A stretch of 64,000 bases of DNA from Astrothelium macrocarpum (lineage: Eukaryota > Ascomycota > Dothideomycetes > Trypetheliales > Trypetheliaceae): contig JAGEMR010000151.1 in the NCBI GenBank assembly GCA_021030915.1, forward strand, positions 1 to 64,000. Direction: 5' to 3'. Below are positions 33,300-46,111 of this stretch, one piece after another. How positions within the stretch are numbered: position 1 is the first letter of the stretch; each line of letters begins with the position of its first letter. The notes beneath the pieces were generated by a model that saw nothing but the letters and a program-made list of their open reading frames with translations, searched no databases and was not told the DNA's origin. The translations under genes and the position numbers were made by a program.

Positions 33300-36200
33300 T
33301 CACAGTATTAACCATTCCTCCGTGATCGACCTCGCTTCTTCTTGCTGCCCGCTGATGGCCAATATATGTTGTAGCGCGAAAGCCGCTTCTGCCGCAAAAT
33401 CCTCCGTGTCCGCATCATCATCATCACCACCACCTTCTTCTTGAACCCGCTTGCTTAGCGCAAGACACTTTTCGTAAGCCGGAACTGCCAAATGGTTCAG
33501 GCCCAGTAGATGCCACACCTTGCCCGTATTGAACTCGGCTTCCTGAACTCGGATTGCGACATTGTCTGCTGTCTGGATGTCGTAATATTTGGATAGCAGC
33601 GCCAAGCCTTGCTGGATGTGGAACTGGCGGTTTTCGCTTTGGCGCTTCATTGACATTTGGACGTAGTTGAGAGCAAGACAGAGCATGATGGTCGGATTAT
33701 CGGGTAATGTCGTGTAGGCGCGAAAGTAATAGCTGAGAGCATTGGCATGGCTACCAGTAACAGCCAAAAGATGTCCGTAGAGCATGAGGAGGGTCGGATC
33801 CAATTCAGCAAGGTGGTGAGGATTATCGTTTGTCTGCTGATCACCGTACGACCGCTTTTCACCCTCAGTGAAGTTATAACTTTCTCGAACCTTTGGATTA
33901 AGCAAAGCGTAATCCATGCCCTTCAACTGCCTGAGAACGAATTTCTGAGAGGGACCGGAATTATACCAGTTGGGTTCAGAACGAAGCAGTCGATTGGCCA
34001 CGCTAAACATGGATATAGCCTCATTCGTATATGGATAGCGTTTTATAAACCAACGAACGACATTGCAGACTGTCTGTTCATCTTCGAGGATGATTCCACA
34101 TGCAAGCCAACAGACGTGCACGTCTTTCATGAAATTTTCATTTTTCTGGAATACCACAGCATCCACAGTTGCTGTGAGTGCACCGTAACATGCATCTGCC
34201 TCTTGAAGTTTGGCTAGCTGCAAAGCATACTGACAAAATAGATCAAACCAGGCATCCCATGAAATACCGCAGTAATCCAAGGGCAATGCGTCGCTCACAT
34301 CAATGGCATGGCCCGACTTTCCGCTCGGTCCTAATAACACATTAGCTAAGTTGCATCAATTTGGTTTGGGTGATGAGGCCCATACTGCTTGAGATCCTGG
34401 AAGCCAAAGCCTTCATTTCCGATATTGCGGATGCTGAAGCCAAATTTTGGTCGTCTTCGAATCGATTGTGACCCGAGTAAAATGACTTCATTGCCCGAAA
34501 ATCCTCAGTCATTACTTCAGCAATAGTAAGCCAATCATCCAATGCTTCAGGGTCTTTCAGAGCATCAGAATCCTCAAGAAGCTGCATTCGAAAATGCATT
34601 TCTTGAATGTCGTCATTGTAGGATTGCGCTTTTTTCTTTGACTGCTTAGGGGTCGATGCCTGCCCGTTGCTTCCATTCGTCAAATCCAGCTGCTGCACTA
34701 TATTTGGAGTCTTTGAAACATCTGGATGCCTTCTTCTAGCTGCTCTGAGTGACCGCAGTCTTGCCCTCTTCACAGCATCCAACCTACTCAATCTAATCAC
34801 ATCTGTGACGAGTTCAGAAGCCTCCTCGACTTTACCATCTTCTTCACACCATTTAGCTAATGCAACACGAGCGTCAATGTGCTGTTCATTTGCTTGAATA
34901 AAAGCTCGCAAACTTTCGCGAGCTTTGGTCTTCATACCAACTTTCCGGTAGCAATCAGCGAGGGCAGAATACAGCTCCCAATCCAATTGTCCTCGCACTC
35001 GCAAAAGAGCTTCAAAGTACTTGATAGCTTCTTGAGGGAGTGAGCTGGATTTCAAGGATATTGCGGCGTCTTGAAAAAGGCTTTCATGGGATTTAATCGG
35101 TGCATCAGGTAGAATTCTGTCCGCTTCGAGATGCTTAAGATGGCCCTTACTATTGTTAAAAATTGACAGAACACTTGAGACATGAGCTACTCACAATTGC
35201 TTCGTCGTGATATTGTTGACCCATGTTGAGGCGGATGACACCAAGTCTAACACGAAGTTCCAGAGGAAGTCCTGCGCCATAGGTTTGCTTCGGGTAGCGA
35301 CCTGACATGAAATTGGGTATCCCTGTGCGACGCTGTGCATCTTCTAGGTCCCACTCTCGATCGTCGTCTACAATGTTGTCCCAAAAATCTTCGGCTTGGC
35401 GTCCAAGAAGCCATCTCGCCGCTCGACTCAACTCTGAGCATGCTTTTGTGTATTCGTTTTCCTGACATAGCGTGTCAATGAACGATACAAGATCTGACCA
35501 TTCCAATCGGTCCACATCTCCCGTTTTTGCCTCCATGCGAGATTGAAAAATCTTGTCCCAAAGCTTGCATAGTCTTCCGGTTTCTTCAGGAGTCGAACTA
35601 AGCCTGGCCAACATTCGTGCAATTTCTGGCTCATGAGGATAATGCTTGAGCATTATTTCGCATTCTGTTCGCACTCTGCCTTCGCGGCCTAATTCCAGAT
35701 AGATCTTGGCTCTTTCCATACGAGCCGTGTACTCCTGCTGATTTATGGTGAGGATTTGACTGTAGCAATAGAGCAGCTGATCTAAAACAGCGTATCTGTC
35801 CATTTCCTCAAATTCAGTCGTTCGCTGTGCAACATTGTACCACACTTGTTTGTCTCGTGAGGCATGTGCTCCAGCCAGAACGGCTCCCAAAGCATCTTCA
35901 TGTCTCCCTAAATCGTCCAAAACTTGTGACAGTAGACTATGGGCCGAGTATACCTCAGGATTGATTAGAATAGCTTCCCTTGCCAAATCAAGAGCGTCTT
36001 CAAAGTCTCCATCGAGATATGCCTTGTTCGCACGAGTCATGGTCCGCTGAAAATCCTCGTTAGGACGTACCGACCTTGGTCCTTTTCTTCCACGAGTCTT
36101 TGCACGTTGAGAGGCACGACCACGTGAAGGACGACTATGCGCTAGGTCATGTTCTGTACCCTTCAATGCCCATTTCCAGCCACGTCGACGAGTCCCTCGG

Positions 36201-36646
36201 CCATTAGCAGGTTGCGCACGTCGTCCTCTAGGACGGGGACCCCTCCTCCCTTCACCGCGAAGCTCTTCGCTGTCTGATCCAGAGCTCATTGAAAAGTCTT
36301 CCGAGGTTTCGGTAGATTCCTCTGCAAATGGCGAGCCCTGATCGCCCTCATGACGAACAACCTCTTGTAGTTCTTCTTCTTCTGACGTGTCCGGGTCGTA
36401 GAAAACTTCACCATTTTGACTTGGGGATTTTGAAAAGCCATCGCTTTGTACATGAGCATCGATTTGCTGGAATTTGGTTTGAGTTGTGACATTGTTGTCT
36501 TGAAGCGCAAAGTACGGACCTGTGTGAACGGAAAACTGGCTGTTTGTTATTTCGCCGTAATTGGAACTGTATCCAGGAGTGACTAGGTCTTGTTCTTCGT
36601 CATCTAGATTGAGATCGTCGTCTTCCCCATCTTCAACGACTTCCAT
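33300..36646 (-). CDS. TFC4: TFIIIC TPR subunit (Tfc4/tau131, GTF3C3)
   Basis: Three exons, 36646-35195, 35145-34386 and 34330-33300 (introns of 49 and 55 nt), give 1080 residues. An acidic N-terminus and a basic Arg/Gly/Lys stretch (~140-190) precede tetratricopeptide repeats: ANKAYLDGDFEDALDLARE, YSAHSLLSQVLDDLGRHEDAL, ARMERAKIYLELGREG and, late in the protein, YGHLLAVTGSHANALSYYF. Order and size match Tfc4, the TFIIIC scaffold that recruits TFIIIB (Brf1, Bdp1) upstream of tRNA and 5S genes. The second intron donor (GTATGG) was chosen because it alone restores frame. The frame is open upstream of ATG 36646 without another ATG, so an extra 5' exon is possible. Confidence 0.88.
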
Positions 36647-37956
36647 GTCTGCAGGAATTGCAACACCGCAAAACCCATTCACAGTACGACTTGAGCCTCT
36701 GACATAAACTTCTATAAGCCCGTCCAGGAACCAAACTTTAAATTCGGATCCTGGATAAGCTTCTGATCTTGGAAAATGACATCTGCAATCAGAGCTGTGC
36801 TAGTTCAGGGTTTGCGTCAAATGTGAAGCTTTGATAGATGGTCCGAGTACCGTTGCATTAGCGCTTATTACCTAATGTGAGCTAGTCCATCACTACCTTA
36901 GGTAATCATCAAAGACTTTCGAATGTAACGCCATCCAAGAACTAACCCGCATCTTCACAGTGAAAACCATCACTTCAATGTTGGGGGACGGGCGTCATCT
37001 TGTCCAGAGTCTTCTCGTTTTAAAGCGGCTCGATATTCCAGAAATAGCAGCTCTGAGATTACCCGATAGGCTTTTTGCCAAAATCGTGCCCACTTGCGTG
37101 GTCATCTCGGCCTTTTGGATTAGCCATCGCACTCACTTTCTAAGTTCAGAACCTTAACGTCTAGTTTTGTGCAACTGGAGCGGGCGAGCGTAATTCTAAG
37201 TCTTGGACAAAGGGTCAAAGCTATTGCTCCCAAGGTCTTCGGGGGACGGAAATTAATCCCATGGTGCATTGGACCAAGATGATGATGGCGAGCGAAGTAG
37301 TATTGGACTACTCCTCATTTCGTATATTTATAGTGTGCATCAAAGTGAATTTGACAGCCGGCGACACCTAGTAAGGTTTGATTATAAAATTGCATGATAC
37401 TCTACGGTCAGCACATATCTGCAAAGAATCCTTGGAAATGAGTCCCAAAAGCCCCGAGAAGCTTGCCATGTGTAATTAGACATCTATCCTCGACTCATTT
37501 AAAGGACACAGAATTCGTGTCATAGTCTACCAGTACAATTTGTAACGAGTTATTTTTACTTGAACAGCTCGAGTTGCATGCTAAACACGACATAATCTAA
37601 TTGTTTGGTGGAAAGTGGCTTTGAAAAACCGAGATACGATATGGTAGAATCTTAGGAAACACTTGTCGATCTTCGAATGACTATGGATGTACAAATTATG
37701 GAAAGAATCATGGCTACACGTACATCTTTCTCTTTCTTTCTCTCTTTCATCTTTCCCCCCACCCCTTTTTTTTCCCCATGGAGAAAGGGCAATCAATGAG
37801 ATTCAGGAACGGCTCATTACCATACGACTCATGCCGTCGGTTCCATGTCCTGGTATGCAAAATTATTGTACATTAGAATACACAAGTTCGCACGGGTATG
37901 ATTCGTTGCGACGTTGTAATCAGGATATTACAGAGGTCGAACATGACCATATCTAT
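36647..37956. other. Intergenic, 1.3 kb
   Basis: Upstream of TFC4 and downstream of SYS1. A pyrimidine-rich simple tract lies at about 37720-37780 (CTTT runs, then C and T runs). No gene found. Confidence 0.5.
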
Positions 37957-38660
37957 CTATACCTCACGATGTGAATCAGACATCCCAACCATTTCGTAAT
38001 TCCTCGCACCGTCTACGCCTTTCCCTCTGCCTCGTCCCCTTGGATAACCTAGCCCTTCGAGCGAGCCATTCGACTCCTCTTCATTTGCTCGCTGGGCTGT
38101 AGCAGATCCGCCCCCAAAGGAAATAGGTTTCAGCTCTCTCCATTGACAACTCCAGATTCCGAGAAAAGTCATTAACGCGGTGCTAGCGATTTGTAGAGCC
38201 CACCAGAATATATTTGTAGGAAGGGAACGAGTATATAATGATGTGACGATAAGGTGAAGAAAGTGGATGGTAATAGCAAAATCGGGTATCAATTTAGACC
38301 GGGCGATAAGAAGTAAAAGGAATATGACGCTATCACCATCTGATGTTAGCATTCATGCGTACCATGAAAGGAAAATGGTTCTCATATCCTTTCTGCAGTG
38401 CCAACATACCAGATTAGCGAGTTAAGTAGCCAGCAGAGTCCTAGCATCCATCCAACCGTTATGTCCCCACGAAGACTGCGCCAGCTCAACACCAAATCCA
38501 AGTTGACTCCACGGCCTGCAACCAAAGCAGTGAAGACGATCAAAACAGCCGCACAGACATAAAAGGCAGCCTGGAGAAGAATAATCTGGACAAGGATGCG
38601 TAATGGCGAAAGGTCTGAGAGCGCGCCTGGTCGAGGAGGCCGTCGGCGACGTGGAGGCAT
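37957..38660 (-). CDS. SYS1: Golgi integral membrane protein Sys1
   Basis: Exons 38660-38410 and 38329-37957 (80-nt intron) give 207 residues. Four hydrophobic segments are visible: ILVQIILLQAAFYVCAAVLIVF, ITVGWMLGLCWLLNSLI, CVIFLLLLIARSKL and LPTNIFWWALQIASTALMTF. The joins LVLSWRSLRGD and IWSCQWRELKP are strongly conserved in Sys1. Sys1 anchors the Arf-like GTPase Arl3 on late Golgi membranes, supporting golgin recruitment and endosome-Golgi traffic. The cytoplasmic tail is Gly/Arg-rich. It is divergent from COA6, 312 bp between starts. Confidence 0.92.
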
Positions 38661-38972
38661 CAACCAAGGTTTTATAGAACTTTATGGAGATGTCATGAAA
38701 GCGACGAACACGGCGCAAACATCGTCTCTCTAAAAGGCGTTGCGATCACTCTGCATGAAAGCACGAAATGTCAGGGATGGGGCTGAAATGATCGTACAAG
38801 AAGTTTGTAAAGTGTCAAAGCTGTCGGGGATGCGTCATCTCCCCTGCAAGCGGGAGCGGACGAAGAGAACATCCGAAATCTTCATTCACCATTCCAACTT
38901 TGCCATCTCCTAAACCTCATCACATCACCATCCACCACTTCTCCTCATCCGTCCTTTTGTTCATCGTGCATC
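38661..38972. promoter_or_regulatory. Shared SYS1/COA6 upstream region
   Basis: 312 bp separate the two divergent start codons. A C/A-rich leader (CATCACATCACCATCC) precedes COA6. No specific factor site is asserted. Confidence 0.45.
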
Positions 38973-39417
38973 ATGGGTTGGATGCCCTTCTCTTTTGGCT
39001 GGGGTTCGCAAGGTCCCAAGCCATCCTCGGATGGAGGTTTTGAAGCCCCGGGACGCGATCAAAGAGCGCATTGTTGGGAAGCAAGAGATGAATATTTTCG
39101 TTGTCTCGACCGTCACGATATCATCGATTCCATCAGAAATCAAAAAGAAGCTGCCGCGAATTGTGAAAAAGAAAGTCAATTGTTTGAACAAAATTGTGCT
39201 ACTAGCTGGGTGAGTCCATAGTCGACCTGCGAACTATGTATCCATATCAAATTTCTGTTGGTAGACTTCTGCTAACCAACCTTCAATCTAGGTGAAATAT
39301 TTCAAACAGCGTCGAGTTGCGGATGCGAAGAAAGAGGCCACTCTTCGGCAATTGGAAGCTGAAGGTGCAAAACTGCCCGATGCAGAGATGGAAGCGAAGA
39401 AAAAGGCAAATGCCTGA
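38973..39417 (+). CDS. COA6: Cytochrome c oxidase assembly factor Coa6
   Basis: Exons 38973-39209 and 39292-39417 give 120 residues. The core has CWEARDEYFRC (Cx9C) and CEKESQLFEQNC (Cx10C), the twin-cysteine helical hairpin of Coa6. It is followed by ATSWVKYFKQRRVADAKK. Coa6 is imported into the intermembrane space through Mia40-type oxidative folding and helps deliver copper to the CuA site of Cox2 with Sco proteins. Distinguishing it from the related complex IV subunit Cox12/COX6B rests on the Cx9C-Cx10C spacing and the WVKYFKQRR end. Convergent with the PARG-like gene. Confidence 0.92.
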
Positions 39418-39658
39418 TATCTCTCACCGAATCCTGCGCCATTGACTTCTTGTTGGGTACTCATCATGAACATGCCAAATGCCTATGGCCTCAGCATCCC
39501 AATACGCCTTTCAATCCAACAAATCCGCTCCACTATGGATTGGAACAGATAAAAAATCGCTCTATAGATTGTAGCCGGTGAACAAGCCAATCACCTCAAT
39601 CGACGCCTTTCTGCAATCTGGAAAGGCAGTTTCATCGCCATGGCAGAACCAACCAAAT

Positions 39659-40603
39659 TCATGCCGCTGTCCTAAAGATGTTATTGGGACTAAACTCTTC
39701 TTTAAAAATCTCAAGCTCCACTGCTCCTTCTCGGTCATCTCCAGGCATTTTACTCTGAATAGCAAAAACCACGTTTGAAAAAAGGCCTCGAAATTCTTCC
39801 TCTCCAAAGAGCAAAACTTTCCACATCTTGGCCACTTGTCTCGTGGGATTACGGAATGCGCTACCGACGCCAAATGCTCCGAGGCAAATGTCCGGGTGTC
39901 CCCGTGCGTGGGCGATTCGCAGCACGGCGCGCATCTTCTCAAACATGAGATCCCTTTCTTGATCAAATGCATAGTCCATACTTGATTGATCAAGTTTTGG
40001 TCTCTTTACTGGGGCAACCGAAATGACTGGAAGCTGCTTGAATTCACGCCACACCTGGTAATAATCAGGTCCATCTCGGAATACCACTGAACGACAGTCA
40101 GCGCGTCATAATGTAGTCAGTAATTGGAAATGCTCGGCAACCTTACCGACTTGGGAATACAGGCCGCCAGTCTGCGGAAGTGGGTAGTGGTCCATCGAGG
40201 ATGAACTATGTCCATTACTGGTCCTGCTGAGCGCCAGCACAAGGTTGCTCCGTCGACTAAAGCACTCTTCTGGTGCCATGGCACCTGATTCCCAGTCACC
40301 TCCGGGACGCTTTTCATTTGCCATGTTTACCACTGGGATCCGGCAAGAAGGTTCGGTTCCCTTTGGCATCTGCTGTCGGGTGTACTCGTACCAGTCCAGA
40401 GCAACATCAACAGGATCGCCATCAATGACTGCAACGCGAAGCCTCTTTGAACGGTCGACTTTTGGATCATGTTTTACATGAGCTGGCATGGCATGGATCG
40501 TGGATATGGCTGGATACGATGGCATCGTCCGCTCAAGATAAGGAATAAACGTTTTTTTCGCTTCAGTAGCGACTTCGGCAGCCCTCGGCTTTGGTGAGGG
40601 CAT
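39659..40603 (-). CDS. Microbial-type PARG-like (TIGR02452 family) protein
   Basis: Exons 40603-40147 and 40086-39659 (60-nt intron, phase 1) give 294 residues. The middle has VVNMANEKRPGGDWESG and APEECFSRRSNLVLAL, the fungal form of the GGG-x-QEE nucleotide-binding signature of bacterial-type poly(ADP-ribose) glycohydrolases. The third Gly is Asp and QEE is PEE here. YPLPQTGGLYS follows. The C-terminus carries LGAFGVGSAFRNP, the second macrodomain loop. The family hydrolyses ADP-ribose linkages in some bacteria. Activity of fungal members with the altered signature is unproven. Protein length fits the family. Confidence 0.82.
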
Positions 40604-42208
40604 TTTGTTTACGTCAGGAAGCAATGGTCAATGTTGGGTAGAAGTGGGTGTTTGAGATGGCGCTGGTTGCGGCGGTTGTGGTGAATGTGATTTAATCATG
40701 AAGCACGGCTGATACGTCTGGATCGGTGATTTTTGGGGGTGCGCAAAAGGGAAGACACTTCACGATGGCAAATGAATACAAGGCATTCCACAGCAACGGG
40801 TAGCACGGACGATTCAACTCTTTTCTATATTAATTTCTCGTACAGGAAGCTGCATTCTTCTACCAATGCAAACTACTTACTGTACCGTGACCTAGCTGAT
40901 ACACCGTGTAGCGAGCGACATGGATATACATTCAATAAAGTCGGCGAAGCTAAGGCAATTGCATTTATTGTAAATGCACTTTTCCGCGAAAGGCCTAGAT
41001 AAAATGAATGCGTGGCAATACTCTATCGATAATTTGTGGGTTTTTACGGAAAGCAGAATCGAGCAATTCGCTTTCGGATCGTGGCTTGATGTCTAAGTTT
41101 TGAATTCTTCCAGTAAGGCGTCCAGAACATCGTAGCCGGAGAACCGCGCGGTTCAGATAAATGTACACATTCTCAAAATGAGTAGTCTCGCTGTGGCTCG
41201 GTCGAAAGAGTCTACTATGCTTTTTGGATCAAAGCCAATCATGTTCTAGCCAAGACGTGCAAATCCAAGTACAGCCCTCCCTCGCGCCTGATCTCCGACG
41301 GTGTGACCTTTTGAGACTTGGTACCCAGATCTGACAAGCCCTTTGCTTGCCTCCTCGTGGTAAATAGATCCAGCAGCTAACACAAGCAGATGATGGCACT
41401 GTGCAACCCTATGTCGCAGGCTGCTGTTGTAACCCCCAGACCGAGGTCTATAGGGTTGTAGCTACACACGGCACGCTGAAGCTGCTGCCTTCCTCCTCGC
41501 TTCACGGCCTCTCTCGGACAAGACAGGGAAGGAAAAAAAAAAAGTAGTCGACGCTTCAGAGCTTCCCCCAGGCTGACCCACTTTGGGAAATTGGGATGTC
41601 AGAGTTTGCCCCCACCCGTGGCAAGTCTTGTCGAATTGCAAGCCAAGCTGATAGAGCAGCTTCTAATTTCATTATCCCTGGTGACAGAAGCATCTACAAG
41701 GTTGATTGCTTGAAACCAGGTCATGGACTTGAAACTGCCCACAGAGGATACACTACTTTGACGCGCACAACAGAATAACTGGAAGGCGGGCCGGCTTCTT
41801 AGCCCAACTTACTTTGATCCAGTGTAGCACGTTTGTGCCTGAACTCTGTCGCGTGATAGAACGTGCAGAGAGACAATTCGCGAACTCTCATCGCCGGACA
41901 AGGAAGCAGATGTTGAACAATCATATTTTGCAGGCATACGATCAAGACGGGCAGTTTTTACCTTGAGGTTGAAGCGTGCATGCATTAGTCACGCATCGAA
42001 TCGGACAAAGCTGCCGGATCTTGGTCCCCGGCCGCGCTGCACCCGCTTCCCCTAGGATTGCGTGTTGTATCTCCCGTGCGTCTTCTCTCACCTTTCACTG
42101 CACCTGTGCAACGTTTGATAGCTTCTGGTGGAGGTTATAGTGGCGGGGAGTTGATTGGCGGCTTCAGAGCGGACGTTGCTGCCCTCGAACAAGGACGCTC
42201 CTTCTGTC
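40604..42208. other. Intergenic, 1.6 kb, divergent spacer
   Basis: Between the PARG-like gene and SLM5, pointing away from each other. It contains an A run near 41527-41540. I looked for tRNA-like and coding signals and found none that hold up. Confidence 0.45.
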
Positions 42209-43941
42209 ATGCTGAGCTCCTTCGGTCGACCGGATCGGATAGCAAAGGCATCGTTTGCCCTACAGCCGTTCAAAAAAATCTCTCAGTCGTCCAAAATCTC
42301 CACCGCCACTGTTGCGGCTCTCCTTGAGACACCAGCCTCAAACACCATCTCCACTCCAAAAGATGTTACGGTGACAGGTCTCGTCCGATCTGTTCGCAAA
42401 CAGAAGCAACATGCTTTTGTCACTTTGGGAGATGGCTCGTCCTACGAGCCTTTACAAGCTGTCGTACATCCGGATCATGCTCAAGGGTGAGCGCTTTCAT
42501 TTGGAATCCCAGTCAGTCCTTCTAACTTTTACTCTTATCTCTGTTCAGTCTATCAACGGGTGTGGCAGTGACCCTCAGGGGGGAATGGAAACCCTCGCCC
42601 GCAGGCAAGCAGCAATCACATGAACTCCAAGCAAAGAGCGTGGAGGTAATGGGCCAACACGACTCAAATGTTAGTGCAAGCATGTAGGTCTTGTTGTAGT
42701 ACACTCTGACTCGAAAAACGTTGCTATAGAATTACCCCTTGCAAAAAAAATATCACACTCCTGAATACTTGAGAACACTGCCTCATTTACGGCAACGTCT
42801 ACCATTCAATGCTCTTCTACTTCGTTTGCGTTCGCAAACTATTACAGCATTTGGCGAATTCTTTTCACAGCAAAATTTTGTTCAGACTCATCCACCTATA
42901 ATAACTTCTTCTGATTGTGAAGGTGCTGGAGAGGCATTCACACTGAATCCGCAAAATGACGCACTTGCTCCGAGTAGTGGCACACAAGCCGAGCATACTG
43001 ATGAGCCCTTCTTTCGAACAGCCAAATACCTAACCGTTTCATCCCAGCTGCATCTCGAAGCAATGGCACAAGCGGTCGGAAAGGTTTGGACATTGTCTCC
43101 CACATTTCGGGCGGAGAAAAGCGACACGGCTCGTCATTTGAGCGAATTTTACATGCTAGAAGCCGAAACTGCCTTTGTTAAAAACCTGGATGAAGTCCTG
43201 GAAGTCGTGGAAGGCATGTTACGCGATGTGGTCCAACGGCTCCAGCAAAAAGGATTGGCAAAAGAAATTCTATCGACGTATCCATCGAATGCAAGCGATG
43301 AGGGGGCTCTGAGTGACAGGCAGGCCCTTGAGCAGCGTTGGTTCAAAATGACAGAAAGACCGTGGCCGCGCCTAACTTACCTTGACGCTATCAATTTGCT
43401 TCAAAAGGCAACTGATGCGCAAAGAGTGCGGTTTCAGTTCCCTCCTATCTACGAAACAGGACTTCACGCCGAACACGAAAAGTTCCTGGCTCAAGAGGTT
43501 GGCGGTGGTCGTCCGATTTTTGTTACAGATTATCCCGCAGCTCTGAAACCATTCTACATGGTTCCATCTAGCCTGTCGGAAGATTCGGAGTCTTCACCGA
43601 CTGTGGCCTGCTTTGATCTTCTTGTTCCAGACCTCTGCGAAATTGTTGGGGGTTCCATGCGTGAGCATAGGCTAGAACCTCTTTTGCGTTCGATGCAACG
43701 ACAGGGCATCAAGCTCGGGAAGGATTATCAGCTCCAGCTCGAACCGAACAACTCCACAGCGTACGATTCTGCGCCTGATGTTGGAAATTTGGACTGGTAT
43801 GCCGACCTACGACGGTTCGGGAGTGTTCCGCATGGCGGTTTTGGACTTGGGTTTGACCGCCTTTTGTGCTATTTGGCAGGTGTGGCGAATATTAAGGACA
43901 TGGTTGGTTTTCCACGATGGTATGGAAGGTGTGATTGCTGA
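42209..43941 (+). CDS. SLM5: Mitochondrial asparaginyl-tRNA synthetase
   Basis: Exons 42209-42486, 42549-42669 and 42730-43941 join to 536 residues. A basic leader (RPDRIAKASFALQPFKK) suggests mitochondrial import. An OB-fold follows (VTVTGLVRSVRKQKQHAF, TLRGEWKPS). The class II core has FVQTHPPIITSSDCEGAGE (motif 1 area), SPTFRAEKSDTARHLSEFYMLE (motif 2) and GGFGLGFDRLLCYL (motif 3). It charges mitochondrial tRNA-Asn. The size, and the lack of the N-terminal extension of cytosolic AsnRS, support the mitochondrial form. Donor GTTAGT of intron 2 is slightly unusual but keeps frame. Confidence 0.92.
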
Positions 43942-44806
43942 GCCTTTGTCATGCCGATTGGAAAGGCCCAAAGGATTGCTCAAGGCCATTTGACTGGGTT
44001 GTTGGACTCTTGTGCAATTCTATGCCGGTGTCTGATATTGGCAGTGACTGTGTGCGTCTCGCGCCTGCTTTCAGACACACAACGGGCACGTGTTGCCGGA
44101 TTTCCTAAAGGAAAGTCGCGTTTCTGACAGGTTGTCCACCTATTTTCATCAATTATTGCATTAAGATATATTGTGATATCATCCTTTTCCACGTGTGTTA
44201 GATACAGGCAGGCAGCTGCAAAATCTATTGCAAATTTTTCGTCCATCCAACCGTGTTTTATGTCTACTTTCGAAATTTCCCAAAAAGAAAAAACAAAAAA
44301 GATCAAGGAAAAAAAGGAAAGATCAAAAAGTCCTAAAGGACAAGCGAGGACTATTTTAGTATGAAAAGGGCAAAAGTGACACAAAAGGGCACGGTTGAGT
44401 AGGGCTGGGATGATGTACTGCTTGAAGATTGGGCTATGTTGGATCTATCTTTCCTATCAGCATCTGATAAGCGCTAATGTCTTGGTCTTCAGCTTGTAGA
44501 TCCATCAGATACAACGTCGATAGTGTGGTAGTGAGATTCAATAAATTGATCAAAGCCGAGCGGCGATGCTTCACCTCGGGGAGCTAGCCCCGATACGAGC
44601 TCCGAGACGTCGATGAATTCTTTTCGCCTGAAGACTACAATATCTCGTGTCCGGCTCTCCGTACACATCCTTTCCAATTCCTCTTCCACCTACCTCTCGA
44701 GAAACGCTCGTTAATACCAAAAGTGAACTGGACACCAGCAAGCCATTTCCTACCGTGGTTGTCCGGACGCCGGCTGCCTTAAGATTGCATCTCGAGGCCG
44801 ATTTTT
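43942..44806. other. Intergenic, 865 bp
   Basis: Between SLM5 and the mitoferrin gene. It has an A-rich stretch at about 44280-44340. No gene recognised. Confidence 0.45.
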
Positions 44807-46111
44807 ATGGCCACACAAGGGCGATTGCCGCCTGTGGAAGAAACCGAATATGAGTATGGCGTTTGGAGGTTACTGTTGATACACGCGTTGCTTACAGATG
44901 TTTAGCTATGAATCGCTACCTCCAAACTTTTCGCTGGCTGCGAATATGTTGGCAGGCGCATTTGCGGGAATCGCGGTAAGTCTGACTACTTTACGATATA
45001 GCTTGAAGTGTTGACTAATGATTTTGTAGGAACATTCGGTGATGTATCCGATAGATCTCCTCAAGGTAAGCCTTGGTCGACGTGTTATAGCCTGGTATTG
45101 TCATTAATTCGCCAATATCCTAGACCCGCATGCAAGTCGTGAACCCGTCACCTTCCGCTGTTTATACTGGCCTTTCGAACGCGATTTCAACAATTTATAG
45201 GGTAGAAGGAACAAGAACACTATGGCGAGGGGTCTCAAGCGTTGTTGTTGGAGCAGGTACGCATTCAACAGTATGGATCCTGCGGAGATGGCTTATGGTA
45301 GTTTAGGACCTGCGCATGCAGTATACTTTGCAACGTACGAGGCCGTAAAGCAAGCCATGGGTGGGAACAAAAAAGGCAATGAGCATCATCCATTAGCAGC
45401 AGGTGATTAAAAAATGGAGATTCCCCAAATCTAGATGCTAACTACCGTGAAGCTACAAGTGGAGCATGCGCAACCATTGCAAGCGACGCTCTTATGAATC
45501 CTTTTGATGGTACAGTGGATGCATTTTTTCCGCCAAATCGAAGCTGATGAGTACGCAGTTATAAAACAGAGAATGCAGGTTCACGGCTCTTCATACACGT
45601 CCATAGGCCAATGTGCTAGGTCCGTGCTCAGACGAGAAGGTGTCACTGCTTTCTATGTCTCATATCCAACGACGCTCTGCATGACCGTACCTTTGACTTC
45701 ACTCCAGTTCATGGCCTACGAGTCTCTCTCAAAGCTCATGAACCCTTCAGGCGGCTACGATCCTACCACTCATTGCATCGCTGGTGGACTGGCTGGCGGT
45801 TTCGCTGCTGGAGTGACAACACCCTTGGACGTGATAAAAACTTTACTACAGACGAGAGGAACGACATCTGATCCCGAGATTCGGAATGCGCGGGGTTTGT
45901 GGCATGCAGCGTCTTTGATTAAGCAACGAGATGGTTGGCTCGGATTTTTTCGAGGTCTCAAGCCCCGCATCGTGACGACCATGCCGAGCACTGCCATCTG
46001 CTGGTAAGTAAACAGCATTTTCACTACCTGCGAGCAGCTGCTCATTTTCTACCCAGGTCAGCGTACGAAGTGGCAAAGGCTTACTTTGTATCTCAATCCG
46101 ACGACGCCTGA
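44807..46111 (+). CDS. MRS4: Mitoferrin, mitochondrial iron carrier (Mrs3/Mrs4 type)
   Basis: Eight exons: 44807-44853, 44906-44975, 45030-45065, 45124-45256, 45307-45402, 45453-45509, 45559-46003 and 46057-46111. All joins are in frame and give 312 residues. It begins YDYESLPPNFSLAANMLAGAFAG and has the three carrier signatures PIDLLKTRMQ, PFDVIKQRMQ and PLDVIKTLLQ. Contact-site residues typical of mitoferrins are visible in SVMYPIDLLK and ALMNPFDVIK. The protein imports iron across the inner membrane for Fe-S and haem synthesis. Exon number is high for this window, and exon 3 is only 36 nt. MRS3 versus MRS4 cannot be separated outside yeast. Confidence 0.93.

Noticed and set aside
37720..37780. 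Pyrimidine-rich tract as a possible functional element
   Set aside because: Simple-sequence tract in an intergenic region; nothing ties it to a gene.
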